A stretch of 64,000 nucleotides of DNA, taken from positions 1,984,001 through 2,048,000 of the forward strand of contig NC_069110.1 of the NCBI RefSeq assembly GCF_947172395.1, read 5' to 3'. The position numbers and the translations under genes were made by a program. The DNA is from Bicyclus anynana (lineage: Eukaryota; Arthropoda; Insecta; Lepidoptera; Nymphalidae). Each line of letters opens with the position of its first letter. Positions within the stretch are counted from its first letter, which is position 1. Below the pieces are notes generated by a model. That model made no database searches and was not told the origin of the DNA. It saw nothing but the letters and a program-made list of their open reading frames with translations. Below, in pieces: positions 35,501-50,500 of the stretch.

Positions 35501-38500
35501 GCTCTTTATAATATTGGTATAGAAGAAAAAACTACATTTACTTTTGCAGTTTCGAAATATACAGATGATATTATGAATTGACGCGCGACTCCTCTTAAGT
35601 CTCGCTTTTAATTACTATATATAATCATGCCTCATAAGCTTTAAAGCATGTTCTTTTAGAAGCTAATCAGACGCTTTCATTAAAATTTAATAAAGTTTCT
35701 TCATTATATTTATATTTATTAGGCTTTCTTTCAATTACTTCTCTTTTCTGATTAATAAGTTTATTATATATTTTAAGAAATCTACATTAAATATGGAAAA
35801 TTTTAATAATTCTATGGGTTACAATTTACTGTAACTTTAATATACTTAATTATAATATTTGTAAATCTGCATATTAATTAACAAATTCGTATCGTAAGTG
35901 TACGTATAGACGCCGTGAATATTTAAAATCTAAGATAGGTAATCTATTACATTTTGTTGCGGAATAGCCAAGAATAACAATTTTAAAATATGTCAATAGT
36001 AGTTAACAAGTTACAGATCGAAAGGTACGTAATAGAATTCAAGAAAATTAGTTTCAAAATATGTATATATTATCTGTTATTAACTGAAATCTTTCCTTTT
36101 AAAAACGAAAACAAATTAACTTGGAATAGCGGTTTAAAAGTAGTTTGTATAGTTATATATACATACTATAACGAGCGATATCTTCTTATAGCTCTCACAT
36201 AGCTATAGTTTTAGTTATCGGACCAAGTAGATGGTGATACGTTGCGTTGTAGCAGCGTCGATGTTGCGTCGATTTCATGACATTTCTTTGCGTCGATTTC
36301 ATGATTTCATTGTCTCATTAAAGCGTTTTGTCGTCAACGAACAGTGCTCATTTGTTTTGTATGCAATGTTCAGACTGACTGGGTACGTGCGTTATCCTCT
36401 TGCACTGCGACGTGTGCGTCATCGCATCGCAGGTATGGCATACAAAGCCTTGATCCTTTGCGACGACGCAACGCAACGCACTAATGAGACATGAGGTCTA
36501 TCATCGCCTGTAAACAGAGCATCACTTTGAGGCGTAGGGGACAAGCCTCATGTGCCTGTAATTACATCGGCAATCATCCCCTTCCGACCTGCCGGCTTAT
36601 GCACTAACTTTAGTGATTATACACGAAATTTACCAATATTGTTAGTAATTCTTAACTCAGATGATCGAAATTGGGATTATAGGTTACAAATGTCATCCGG
36701 TGGCTACTGACAACCCTTCGTGGATATCACAACGTAGGTTAATATTGGCCAGTTGACATTGTGATTTTCGGTAACAATAGGCTTAACAGAATATAAAGAA
36801 CGCAGCTATTATCAATTTGAAAGTTAATTATTTTAGGTGTTTTACTTTGACGTATGTTAGTCAAAGTTAGTGTAGAGGCCGGCAGATCACAACGACGCTA
36901 CAACGACGCTGCTTATCGGTAGTGCTTGCTTGTGAGTACCGTCACAAAAAGCTCTACTGCTGTTAAAATCGGAGATCTGGAGATCGGGTGCTGTAGCGGG
37001 CTAGATGCGTTCAGTTGTAACTAACGACGCATGTACCGTGTAAGGGCAAGGAGCGGGAGGTGCCCGCGTCGCTGCTCGTGTCGGTGCCCTTGCCGCCCAC
37101 CGGGCACAGCCTCACCCTGTCCGCGTCCGCGCCCTCGCCCGCCCATGCGCCCGCCCACGCGCCCGCTCACGCGCCCGCCCACGCGCCCGCTCACGCGTCT
37201 GCCCTCACCCCGACTGCACAGGTTTATTATCGCGTACATATTGTTTTTTTTTTATTATATTCGTATAGCGTATATACCGCTGTTTGTGTACATGCAACTT
37301 AATTATATTAAGTTAAGCTTTGAAATGTACCTAAATTAATATCCGTCCGAGCATCGCACAATTTTTGTATCGCATTTTTATTCAGTAGATTGTAACGTCA
37401 TTTTGTAGTGTTGAGGTTTCAGTATAATACCAAATACGGGTGGCTCAGACAATAGGTTTGTAAATCTCATGTAGAAAGACCACTCATATAGAGTTGTAAC
37501 TGAGTCAACATCTGATACTCTGCTAGAAATGTTTCAGTTTTGATGTGAAGCTTTGGTTTACGCGGTTTAAAAGTATATCAGAAGAAGAATTTAGTTTTAA
37601 TGAAAATTTAGTATCGCAAAGTTACGTGTACACCATTAAATAAATAGTATAATATGCTTGTGTATTGTTATTTATTAAGTATTTCACTCTACTAACAAAT
37701 TGTCTTTTAAACACATGACTCGCCCAAACTCCGATGTGTTTTTGTAGCTTTGCTTCTAGAGAACCTCATAAGGACGCTTTATATATTTGTGTGGTGTCGC
37801 ATGCAATCAAATAGACTATTTTTCATGCATAGCTTTAGATATTTTTTATATGGATGGTCACTATAAGATACGATTCTAATATCCTCCGATATATCTATAT
37901 ATCGAATGGCTCTCTCTTCAGTTATAAAATAGCCAAATAGTTGCATGGGTCAATTGATGTGGTAATTCACACTTTCGAAAATAATGAGTGCAATAATTTT
38001 CAATATGCGTTATTGGATTATCTCAGAGGAGACGCCCTTAGAGAGTCGTTCCGCCCACTACTTTCTTCTGCCTTCGGGCCCCATCAGGCGATGCTTCTGC
38101 GCTCGCCTAAACCCCCCGGTGACGCCGCTGAGGTCCCATAAGGAGCCTACGGCACTTACACAATCAGAAAAAAAAAAAAAAAAGTTATTGGATTAAAATT
38201 GTGTCATGAAACATTAGACACGCACTCAACAATGTATTTACTTTTAACCATGTAATGACTGAGTTCACTCATTTGACATTAGTGAGCATAATTTACTGGA
38301 CATATTCTACGGATTACGTAAGCACTCCCTTTACTTATACTGGGCGCAATGTATTTACGGTTAATCATGTAATGAATGAGCTAACTCATTTGACATTAAT
38401 AAGCATAATTTATTGAACATATCTAACGATTGGAACATTACATACGCACAACCTTTACCTGAACACCTGATTTCTTCCACAGAGGTGCAATGTATTTACT

Positions 38501-41500
38501 GATTTCCATAAAATGAGTGAGCTCACTCATTGGATAGTAGCTGTTATTTGTTCTGTAAACACTTATTAAGAATTAAAATTTGATATATTCGATTTTTAAA
38601 TATATTTTAAGTAAGTATACAAAAAAGTAATTATTAAAATAATGAGAGAGCCTTTACTTACACACATAGATTGGTTGGATATTATTAAGTGGGTTTCCTC
38701 TTTTTATATTAGTTAGCATAATTTATTGTTTGAACATAATATTCTTCGTTCAAGCGCAATGTATTTACCAGGATATGAGTGAGCTTGCTTATTTGATAAG
38801 TGAGCATAATTTATTGATCATATTCTAAGATCATTGGTCATTGATCATTGGAACATTACATACGTACTACCTTTACTTACACAGGAGCGCAATGTAATTA
38901 CCTACTGTTTTCCATGAAATGAGTGAGCTCACTCATTTGATAGTAGCAATTATTTCTTTTTTAAACATACATATATTGTATTTTAAAATTTCATATATAT
39001 TGGATTTTTTGGATATATTCTGAGTATACAAAATAAGTAAGTATTAAAGTAATTAAATAGCCTTTACTCACACATGGTTTGGTTGGGTATTATTGAGTGG
39101 GCTCACTCTTTTTATATTTATCAGTATAATTTATTCTTTGAACATAATACTCGAGTGGAATGAACTTACCGCAAAATGAGTGAGCTCGCTTATTTGACGT
39201 CAGTGAGCGTATTCAATAATTCTATTACACCGATTATTATTATATTGAAAATAGTATGTTTGTTTACACAATCAATAATAATGTTACATAACCCTAGAAG
39301 TAAAGTGCACGATATTTGATTCTGCGCTAGTTGTAATAAAGCTGAACGTACACCTATTACGCAGGCTCGGTATTAAACGTCGCTGGGATTAATGGCACTG
39401 CGACTGCCTGTGGTTAGGTATGCGATCAGCCTTTATGTAGACATTTAGTGTAATGGAAGGTTTTTTGTCCAGATCCCGCTGCCGCCAGAGATCGCCGGGC
39501 CCTCACCACACATTTTCCACCAGCCTCTTAAACAGGTGAGTCAAATATTACCTTAAAATTTAACTATTTTAGTAGAGACAACAGAGAAGAGAGTTATGTA
39601 TATTATAAACTTTTAGCAACCGAGTTGTAGAGTAAGTGGCATGACACTTTTCAGGTTGTACAGGTTTATTAACGTTCCGATATATAACAACTGAATAGTG
39701 CGAGCTGCGGGAAGTATTTCACTCCGTTTACCTTATAATGCTATTTGTATGCGTTTGATATACGACGAATAGCGACGACAAGAATTGTAACAATAACAGT
39801 ACTGTTTTGATAGAGGAAACACCACAAGCAAGTACCAGGACTTGTGACTTTACATATAGGTTAAAGGATCCTTTCAGAATACAAGCGAAAGACACTCCCC
39901 TCCACTGCCTGACATGTTCTCCAAGTCCACACTAAACAATTTATGGTCAATTACACTTACACAAAACATTGTTGCTCAAAAATTACTAACGTGACGAGCA
40001 GAGTGACAGCGTGCACGATGTCAACAAAGAACAGAGGGCCTAGTGGCAGGTTGATACTGTAACTATCGCGTTAACGTAAACGCGAAACTCCAAGGAATTG
40101 AAACATCTAGTGGCACTACTGCACAACTGTTTCAATTCCATATAAATTCGCGTTTACGTCAACGCGATAGTAACAGTATGAAAATATTGAAAACTCAAAC
40201 TAGGCACACTGAACCTAAGTCACTAATCACACTTTTTTTCTTTTGCTTTGTAGTAGGTTCTGAGTGAATGAAAAATTAAGAAATTTATGCAGAAAATAGA
40301 AATCTTTCAAAAACAGATTGAGTATGTACTTTAAGTTTGTCACTCAATCTCGGCTAACTGATTGAAAGGATTTGAATGAAATTTTGCACTAAGATAGATT
40401 GTATTCATGGGTAAGGTATCGTTGTTAGCTTCTCATAATAAGCTACAAAGGTACGTTCTGAATGTACAAGTTAAATTTGTTTTAATTTAATTTTAGCGAT
40501 TGCGACATTTTTCTCCCCTTTTTCCTCGTTGTGATTCCTCTTTAGAAGGTTTCATCGACCCAAAGAAATCGCACCAACAAAACAAACAAAACAAGTGAAA
40601 ATGAAAAGAGAAAAGTGAAACAAAACAACTGAAAAATGTTGTGAGGAAATATTGTACCTCTCAACACATTATAATTATGTCTTATAAAGTGCTTAAATAT
40701 AAAGTTTCATGATTTTATATTTTAAAATTAAGAAATCTTATACAAACTTTCAACCTATTCGTCCCTTTTTTTCGCAATAAAAGGTAAGTTTCATCAAAAT
40801 CGGTTGAGAGATTTAAGCGGGAAAGCGTAAAAGACAGACAGACAGAGTTACTTTCGCATTTATAATATTAGTAGGGATTTTAGTAGGGCTTGATGTCAGC
40901 TATCAACCTGTAGAGTATGTCATACTATTTACGCGACACCCTGAGTAGACATCCAAAAATCAGTCTTTTGGATACCTACTCAGTTTAATGAATACAAAGT
41001 GTTCCCTACCTAATCCCCGTCCCTCCTTAAACCATGAACCATGACATTGTGACGTTAAATTTTAATTCTGATTAAAAGACACCATTTAATACCCATTTAA
41101 TATAAGTTCAAAAAGCTCACGGATATTTTATTAGCTGTGAGCATACATACATTGTTGCATATTTTTTCTTCGTTCGTCATTTATAACATAAACATTAAAC
41201 ACAATGAACTATTACATCCGGTCAGTCCATAACGCCATTTTGAATTATGACTACGACGATTATAAACATGAAACCTATCGTATATTATGTTTTAAGCGTC
41301 TTAATGTTTTCGAGGTAACTCGTTATGGCATTCCATTCCAAAGTTCTTTTGGTTTATAAGGGGTATAGGTTAATACCAACCATTAAAAAATGTATTTACG
41401 GGCTTGTTTTGGACTCAATGGTTGAAACTTGTTGATTATCAAAATTATTGTCATATTTTTAATGAGCTACTAAAGAGCAAGGCTTGATGGGTTATAGGAG

Positions 41501-44500
41501 AAAGAGTAGAATAGAATACGAGTAGAATAATCATGATACCCTAGCCCTCGAACCGATCATTAGATAGCAATTGAAGGCGGTTTTATTTTCTATCTAAAAA
41601 GATATGGGTTTTCATTTGAAGTGTGCTCTAAAATCAAATAACTGCCAAATAGCCGCTAATTTTACATAAAATTATTACGAACTCGGTTTATAATTAACGG
41701 AGTGAATGAGGTACGTACCAAACATAAAAAATACGCCTGAAATAGAGATTCTCCTCTTTTTTGAAGTCGGTTAAGAACAGGCTGCTTCATTAGTACAGTG
41801 GTTAGCCTATATAGTTTCAGATACCGAGGTACTGGGTTCGAGTCCTGGGTCGAGCTGTGAAATATTGAGCTTTTCTTCTGAGATCATGCTAAGCCGCCGG
41901 TCCCGGTGATAATCATTAACATCTGGTAGTGATCATAAGAGTTTAACATCCTATTGGAGCAGCGTGGTGGGTTTAAGCTCTGTCCCCTCTTCTATAAGGA
42001 CGGAGGCCTTGCCTAATTAGATCCTCCTTTAAGAAATTAAATATCACGTGTCTCAAACGGTGACGGAAAACATCGTGAGGGAACCTGCATACCAGATAAT
42101 TTTCTTAATTATCTGCGTGTGTGAAGTCTGCCAACCCGCATTGGGCCAGCTTGGTGGACTATTGGCCTAACCCCTCTCATTTTGATAGGAGACTCGAGCT
42201 CAGTAAATGCGAAAGTTTGTATGGATGTATGTTTCTTTGGATGTTTGTTACTCTTTAACGCCGCTACTACTAAAGCGATTTGGCTGAAGTTTGGAAATAG
42301 ATTTTATTCTGGATTAACGGACAGGCTACTTTTCATCCCGGAAAAATCCATGGTACCCGCGGGATTTGTGAAAAACTGAATTCCACGCGGATGAAGTCGC
42401 GGGCGACCGCTAGTTTTATATAACGCTGTGCTGCGACTTTTACGAGCTCATTGTCTGTAATAAGAACATTAAGACTAATTATAATCATCAAATAATACGA
42501 ACACATGTGTGACTTGCAAATGGTACGAATTTCTTAAAATAACACGTTGCCGTACGGTATACTTATTATGTTAGTAATGGTTGCTGGGTTTAACCTATTT
42601 CTATATTTATAAGCGATACCATAAAAGGAATCGGCGCTTATATGTTCGTCTGCACCAAACTAAATGTGGTTTTCACGCGAAAATCCCATTTTTTTTGTTC
42701 TTTACAAGTTTGCCCTTGACTACAATCTCACCTGATGAAGTGATGATGCAATCTAAGATGAAACTGGGCTAACTTGATGGAAGGAGGATGAAAACCCTTT
42801 CGGTTTCTACAGAACATCGTACCGGAACGCTAGATCGCTTTGCGGTACGTCTTACACAGCATACGATTTTTAGCTAAGAATAATTGAAAAATTGTTTGAT
42901 TCAAGTAGGTTTAGTTTACATGCACTTACGAAACTTCAAGTTTGACTATTGAAAATGGCTATTAACTTTGCTTAACTCCCGTACGAATGTGGGTTCGAAT
43001 CCGGCTCGAGGCATGCACCTCCAACTTTTCAGTTGTGTGCATTTCTTGAAATTAAATAACACGTGTCTCAAACGGTGAAGGAAAACTTTTACTTTTAATA
43101 CTTTTACGGTGTATATACAACATTCAAATAATGATTAAGATCTGTTGATCACAAAATACAAACATACAAAGCAGTACAGTAAAGTAGAATATTAAAAACT
43201 AATATTTAGCTCTCTTTTGAGCACGAGTATCTCCTCAGAATGATAAGGGTAAATTAAGGGCCTTATGCTACCACGCTGGCCAAATGCGGATTGGTAAACT
43301 TCACACACGTAGAGAATTAAGAAAATTCTCAGGTATGCAGATTTTCCTCATGATGTTTTCCTTCACCATTTGAGACTCGTGATATTTAAATTCTTAAAAT
43401 GCAAATAACTAAAAAATTGGAGGTGCATGCCCCGGACCTGATTCGAACCTACGCCCACCGAATCGAAAGCAGAGGTCATATCCACAGAGCTATTACGTTA
43501 TTCGTAGTAAGTAGTAGAGTATAGAACTCCTTTGATATAATTATATGAAAGAAGTTCTAAATATTTTTTTTGTAAGATAAATATAGTCAACCTGTGTGCA
43601 ATCATACTTTTATTTATCAAAGTCGAGTTCATCAAAGCTCATAATTCTGATTGGAGTCTTTTCTCCGTTATATTGAAAATAGATTCAGAATTGAATAAAA
43701 CCACGCCAAAGGAGGGAAGACTATCACGTTTCTATAACTTATTAACTTTTAAACGTAATCGAAGAAAGTTAGAAGGATTCTCATCCCACATTTTTCATCC
43801 CGTATTGAGTATTAGAGTATTACAAATAATTTCAATATTATATTGAGGGCTAGCAAATTTGTCGTGAATATATATTTAATTGGTGTTACGATAAATTTAA
43901 CGAAATGATTTTCCTTAATGTATTTAGACCATTTTGACGACTTTTCCGACGCACTTGTACTGTTTGCAAGAACTTGTACTGTTGTACTGTTTGTTTGGGG
44001 TCCTGGGTTCCATCCCCAGCATGGATATTATATTTTCTAAAACTGACTCAAGTTTAATATGGTGGTAGGCAACAACTAGTTGGAACCGTATCGTCAACGT
44101 ACCAACCGCCAAGCGAATTAGGGTTCCGATAGGACGCCGCCTAGAAAAGAAACACACGAGTATCAGTGGCGAAGATTGGAATATTGTCGAAAAAAAGCAA
44201 ATTCATATCGCCTGATATGGTTTCTCGTTTATCCATACATACTATATTATACAATATTCATTACAATAATGAATATACCACGTAAATCGGCTTTTATGTA
44301 GGTACTCTTCGTTGTAGAATTTAGTTGTACCTCTTCCAAAAAAGCCAGCTTCCATATTAAACTGCATCGTCACTTAACATCGGGTGAGATCGCAGTAGGG
44401 CTACATTGTCATTGAATAGAAAAAAGTAAAAATTTTACAATAACGGCTTGATTTCGGCTTTTCACAAACCCCGCGGGAACCATCGATGTTATTATGCATT

Positions 44501-47500
44501 TAAACCTTCCTCTTCAATCACTCTATCCTTCCTCCTTCATCAACAAATCATCTCCATCAGATAAGATTTTTACTCAAGGGCTAATTTGTAAATAATAATA
44601 AAATTAAAAAAAAAACAGAGAAAGTGACTTTGTTTTATACTATGTAGTGATCATACGCCACAATAAAATCTCCTGAAGTCTGTTACTTTCTCCACTACAA
44701 TTGAAAGCTAACAACTAAAGTTATAAAACATTAAATTCTTCGTACTTAAAAAGAAACATTGTGAAATTCCAACAAATAATCAACATCAAAACAATGGACG
44801 TAATATCTGTATTTGTACGACTCATTTATCTTTCCTAGAATCGTTATCTGTAGAGACGTGTGACGCCGGCGAAGTCAAACATTGCGATTTACCTGCGCCC
44901 CCACCCCCTGCGCCGCACCCCTGTACCCTTGGTCCATCCCCAGCTACCTGAAGTGCGAGCGCAGTTTGTAATCCGCCATTCAAATTTGTAACGGGTATAA
45001 TTCGGATTGTGCGATGTCGGACAAAATGAAATCAGGACTTATTTATTTACTAGCTGACGCCGCGCGGTTACACCCGCGTGGTTCCTGTTCCCGTAGGAAT
45101 ACGAGGATAATATATATATAGCCTTCCTCGATAAATGGGCTATCTAACCCTGAAAATTTTTTCAAATCGGACCAGTAGTTCCTGAGATTAGCGCGTTCAA
45201 TCAAACAAACAAACAAAAGAACTCTTCAGATTAATAATATTAGTATAGATTTTGTATTTTATACTTTTATTGACATTGTTAAAAATTTAAAAGAAAGAGC
45301 TAATAAATAAATGAGATATATACAAACTACATACAATTTGGAATACTTCATAATATATTATATATTATATAAGCTGAAGAGTTTATTTGATTGAACGCGC
45401 TAATCTCAGGAACTACTGGTCCTATTTGCGCGCGGCGTCAGCTAGTACTTCATAATTAAGGCTACTTTATATTACAATGAATTTATACGTAATATCTACA
45501 AGTCATTTTTAAAGCGCCAGTGCCTATATTGTATAACGTTATTTCTTTTTCCAGCAACCTTAATTTATAAATCACAACAATATTATACAAACGTACAAAG
45601 TTGAAATTTGGCAGGGATGTAGTTCGTAATTAGTGGACGTGGAAAAGGCCAGATTATGGTAGGCGTCCACAAATCCGCATAGTACTTACCAGACCATTCA
45701 CATCAAACATTTCAGTATTATTTGTATAGAAAGTCGTACAAATACGTATACTGATCCGCATCCTACGGATCGCATCGAACGGATTGTGTCTATGATGCGG
45801 ATCAGCGGACGGCTGCCATTAATAAGCCTAGTGGATGTGAGCTCTCCTTCCGATTCCGGAGGGTGTGGGTTCCAATCCGGTCTGGAACATGCACCTTCAA
45901 CTTTTCAGTTGTGTGCATTTTAAGTAATTAAATATCACGTGTCTCAAACGGTGAAGAAACCTACATAACTAGGAAGTTTCATAATTTTCTGCGTGTGTGA
46001 AGTCTGCCAATCCGCATTGGGCCAGCGTGGTGGACTATTAGCCTAACCCCTGTCAGTCTGAGAGGAGACTCGAGCTTAGTAGTGAGCCGAATAAGTGTTG
46101 ACAACCCAATCTATCTCCGTTCCTAATTTAAAATTACCATTCAATATTTTTTCATGAAAGAGTAACAAACATTCATACAAACTATCACAAATAAAGTAGA
46201 GTAGTAAGATTAACGTTTTGCTTTATGAAGCTTTAATGATTTGAAACTATTATCATAATAGTAAAAGAGAAAAAAAATTTACTTAACGAAATTGCAAAAT
46301 CCATCGTTATCTCAAATTAAAACCTTATTTTATGTTATATATTTTACCGTACCCGTATTCGGTTGAAGCGCCTAAAGCTTTTCTATAGGAATTTCATGTA
46401 GGAAGTTCCGCCGATAATAACATTACATAACAACAGATTACAGAACGTTAAACAACAAGATAAGAAATAAAACTTACCTCTCTATTAACTCTATACTCTG
46501 ACCAAGCGACTCTCCTAACCCGCAGTTGCGAAGCTCTGCGGTCCTATTATGTAACTCCATTAATATACTAAATGAATACTAATAATATAATAGTATAATA
46601 AATACTATACCATTAAAATAATAAGTCACTACATCGTTTTTTGTCATATTTTCGTTTTGTGATCATCTAACATTCAATGAAATGACCTAAACTACGCCAT
46701 ATTATTTCGAGTGGCGGTGATTTTTCATTGATAAATTTGAATTTAATAACATTTAACATGATTATTTCAACGAAATGACGTTAACAACGACTTTTCCTTA
46801 AAATAACACTATTACTTGCTACTAACACTAGTATACTAATGCCACTTTACGCAAAATTACCGTAAATAAGTTCATTCTTTGAAAAAACAATATTAGTAGA
46901 TTGCAAAAACGAAAATACGAAAAAAAACCACGTTGTCACTTATTATTTGAATGGTACACCGAGATACATAATAACCCCGCTGCCTGGATAAAGTCGAACA
47001 CACACACCGAGACACTTCGTCCGTTGCAATAAGTTAATGCTAAACTTAAAAGCTATTCAGTATCAACTATCAGTCGGGCCACTGCGCCGGTTCCGACAAC
47101 ATCTGCCGTCGAGGGGCTACCGAGCTAGTCTTTTTACCATATTGACAACAGAATCATGTATTCTATTATGCTCTAGTGCACACAAAACCAATCCCTATTG
47201 TGATATACCGAAGTTAGCGAATCCCTTGGAGTTACTAAAATGGTGAGTCGCAATTACAATATTATTATGAACCACAAAGTGTAGACAGACGTAACGAAAA
47301 TGTGTTTTTAAAATGTAAACCGATTGCAGATTATAATGTATTTTTTAATTTGTTTGATTATATTGCGTTAGCTAACTGGTGCAGAGCTTTAAAGAGCACT
47401 ATGCGACTCGTGGAAATTTAATGCAAAATCAAAATTTAAACAAAAAAAGTATTTCAATGAAAATCTATTAAAATTGCAATTTTGACGGCCTCCGTGGCGT

Positions 47501-50500
47501 AGTTGAGACCTGGGTGTACATATGTATTCTGTGACCTGGATTCAATCCCCGGCTGGGCCGATTGAGGTTTCCTTAATTGCCCAAATTTTGGTGGGTGGGA
47601 GACTTCTGCCGTGGCTAGTTACCACCCTATTGGCAAAGACGTACCGCCAAGCGATTCAGCGTTCCTGAACGATGCCGTGTAGAAACTGAAAGGGATGTGG
47701 ATTTTTATCCTTCTCTTAACAAGTTAGCCCGCTTCCATCTTAGACTATCATCTCTTACCATCACGTGAGATTGTAGTCAAGGGCTAACTTGTAAAAGAAT
47801 TAAAACAAAAATAATCGTACTCCTAACAATTTTTTTTATATATTTTTCAAGAGTATTTGCAACATCTTTTAAATGTTACCAATATTCCCATTCCTCTCAA
47901 CTTAGTCAACTAGTCGGGAAAGACTGTATTAGGCGTGGGTAAGACAATAGTCCAACGGGCGGGGATCGAGCCACTACCCACATTTGATTGCATCATTCCT
48001 TTACCATCAAGTGAGATTGTAGTCAAGGGCTAACTTATAAAAAATAAAATGCCTTTTAGTAGCGTCGCCGATTAATGGCAGGCGTCCACTGATTCGCTTC
48101 GTACGTATCGGACGCATCGCGTCCAATGGTACAAGTGCGTCTACTGATCCGCATCGTAAGGATCGCATGGAACGAATTTTATCTACCGTAAAATTAAAAA
48201 TCCGTTTGACGCAATGCATCCGATATGTACGATGTTGATCAGTAGACACCTGCTATGAATCTTTTTTTTTTTAGTTAAACTAGCGGACGCCCACGAATTA
48301 GTCCGCGTAAAACCGTACCCCTACCATACCCTACTCCCACCCTGCACCTACCCTATTCCTAGCCTACCTCTATCCTACCCTAATCCTATCTTACCCCTAC
48401 TATCCTATGTCCGTCTCCTGGTTCTAATCGGTCCAGCCATTCTTGAGTTATAAGTAGTGTAACAACTCGACTTTCTTTTATATTATATATAGATTGAAGG
48501 TACATTGAGGATTAACATTTCAAGTTGACAGGCAGCCATGACAGATATTTTTGGGTTATTTTTGGGTTTCAGTAGTTCATAGTTAGTTGAATATGTTTTT
48601 GCTACTATATCGTCGTGAACCAAATAGGTACGTAGGGAAGTGCTATGAAAACTGATAACGTATTATTCGTATGACCGACCCCGCGAGCGAGCGCCAGCTC
48701 TACTTATGAAAGCTTTTGACGGTTATTATCTCTCGATACAAAAATTCCGTAAGCCTGGGGATTTTATTTGTTTTTTTTTACTTTTTCAATCACGTTTTAA
48801 CGTTCGTGTTTTTGTTTAATGTTGCTTTTTTATTTTTAGCATAGTTCTACTTCGTGTAGGTTTAGAATGGAACAATATAAGTTTGGATTAGTACTCCTGC
48901 GAGTGAAGTCTTTACCTCTATTTGAGATATCCCTTGTAATGTTAATTGCAACTGGATGACCTTCAAGGGGATTATTTATGCAAAAGGGTTGATATACGAG
49001 TAGGTACGTGAGAAATTTAGACTTATGTGGATTTGCAAATTAAAGCTAATAATAACTAAAATTAAATGCATTGGTTAACAAAGTTTACGTTTTGATATGG
49101 TTAAAACATTCTAATACTTGTAACAGAAGGTTCAACCTTTCCCATTACTGTTGAAAATTTTCCATTAGTTATAATAATTATTATTGTAAATTTATTATAA
49201 ATTAGGCCTACGTTGAGTGTATTGCCGCCTCTTCTCAAAATAATCGGCACTCCGACCGGGTATAATAGCCTCTGTACAACAGACATATTTGATATTTCAA
49301 AAGTGCTTGAAAACTAAGCCCACTTGATTCTATGTGAGCCTACTTTACAAGCCCTTTTAGCGCAAGCAGAAAATAAACAAATCGAAATTTGAATTTGAAT
49401 TGTACTATAATTAGTCATTAACTAGTAATATCGTATAAATATTTAGTTTATCTCAAGCTAATTCGTATAATGTGACCATTTCCCATGTTCGTCGACTGGC
49501 ATAATCGAATATGTAGTCAAAATTGAATCAGACGGTCCTTGATAGACGCTGTCTTGCAACTGTCCTCTGATTTGTCACTTAGAGATAATCATGATGCATA
49601 TTGCACGCCTCGTCGGTCCAGTGGTTAGCATGTGTGGCTTTGGATAAGAAAACCCAGGAGGGCTTTCTTTCTTCGCATCATCATCATGTCAGCCGATGGA
49701 CGTCCACTGCTGGACATAGGCCTTTTGTATATCCATAGGGACTTACAAACATCACGATCCTAAACCAACTGCATCTAGCGAATCCCTGCGACTCGCGTGA
49801 TGTCGTCAGCGACCAACACTGCGCTTCTAGTGCAGGGTCGCCATTCCAGCACCTTGGGACCTCAACGTCCATCGGCTCTTCGAACTATGTGCCCTCGCGA
49901 CTTGTTGAACTATGTCGATGACTTTGGTTTGCGGATCTCCTCATTTCTGATTCGATCACTTTCTAAGACAGTGAAATTCTTAGCTCGAAGATATGCCTTG
50001 AAGAGATGTCAAAACCGTCGGTCCCAGTCACAACGGATGGTGATTCGTTAAAGAATCAAAAATTATTAATCCCTTAGCCTGCCAATCTTCAATTGGATCA
50101 GCCATGGTGGGTCTAAGCTTTTAAGGTTTCTAGATGCTAATATACCACTACCACGTCTGAGATGTATCTAGTAACATCTTTATTAAGTATTTAGGTCATG
50201 TAAGTTGATTATGCCAGAGAGACGCACGTTTTTCGGCAATCGGGTTCAAAACTTCAATTGCAGAGACTATTTCGCTCATCAGCTAATTCACAAGCATTGT
50301 TTAAAAATGAACTTGTAGATTCGATTATTGGGCATTCATATACCTAGAATGTGACTTCGCCTCTATCGTATCCTCTGTCCTTCTGTATTGTATCTTTATA
50401 TCGTGTCGTGACCACACCACTTGTGTCAATCATAAGCCAATTGCTAATGACCAGACTCAACGCGAGCGCCGACGCGAGCTCCCCTGGTGCGGCCTTCCCT

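Noticed and set aside
37021..37239. Arg/Gly-rich minus-strand frame
   Set aside because: Complement of the GC-rich HAPA repeat of exon 14.
38231..39225. CRISPR-like array
   Set aside because: Eukaryotic intron, no short constant repeat with unique spacers; the period is about 402 bp.
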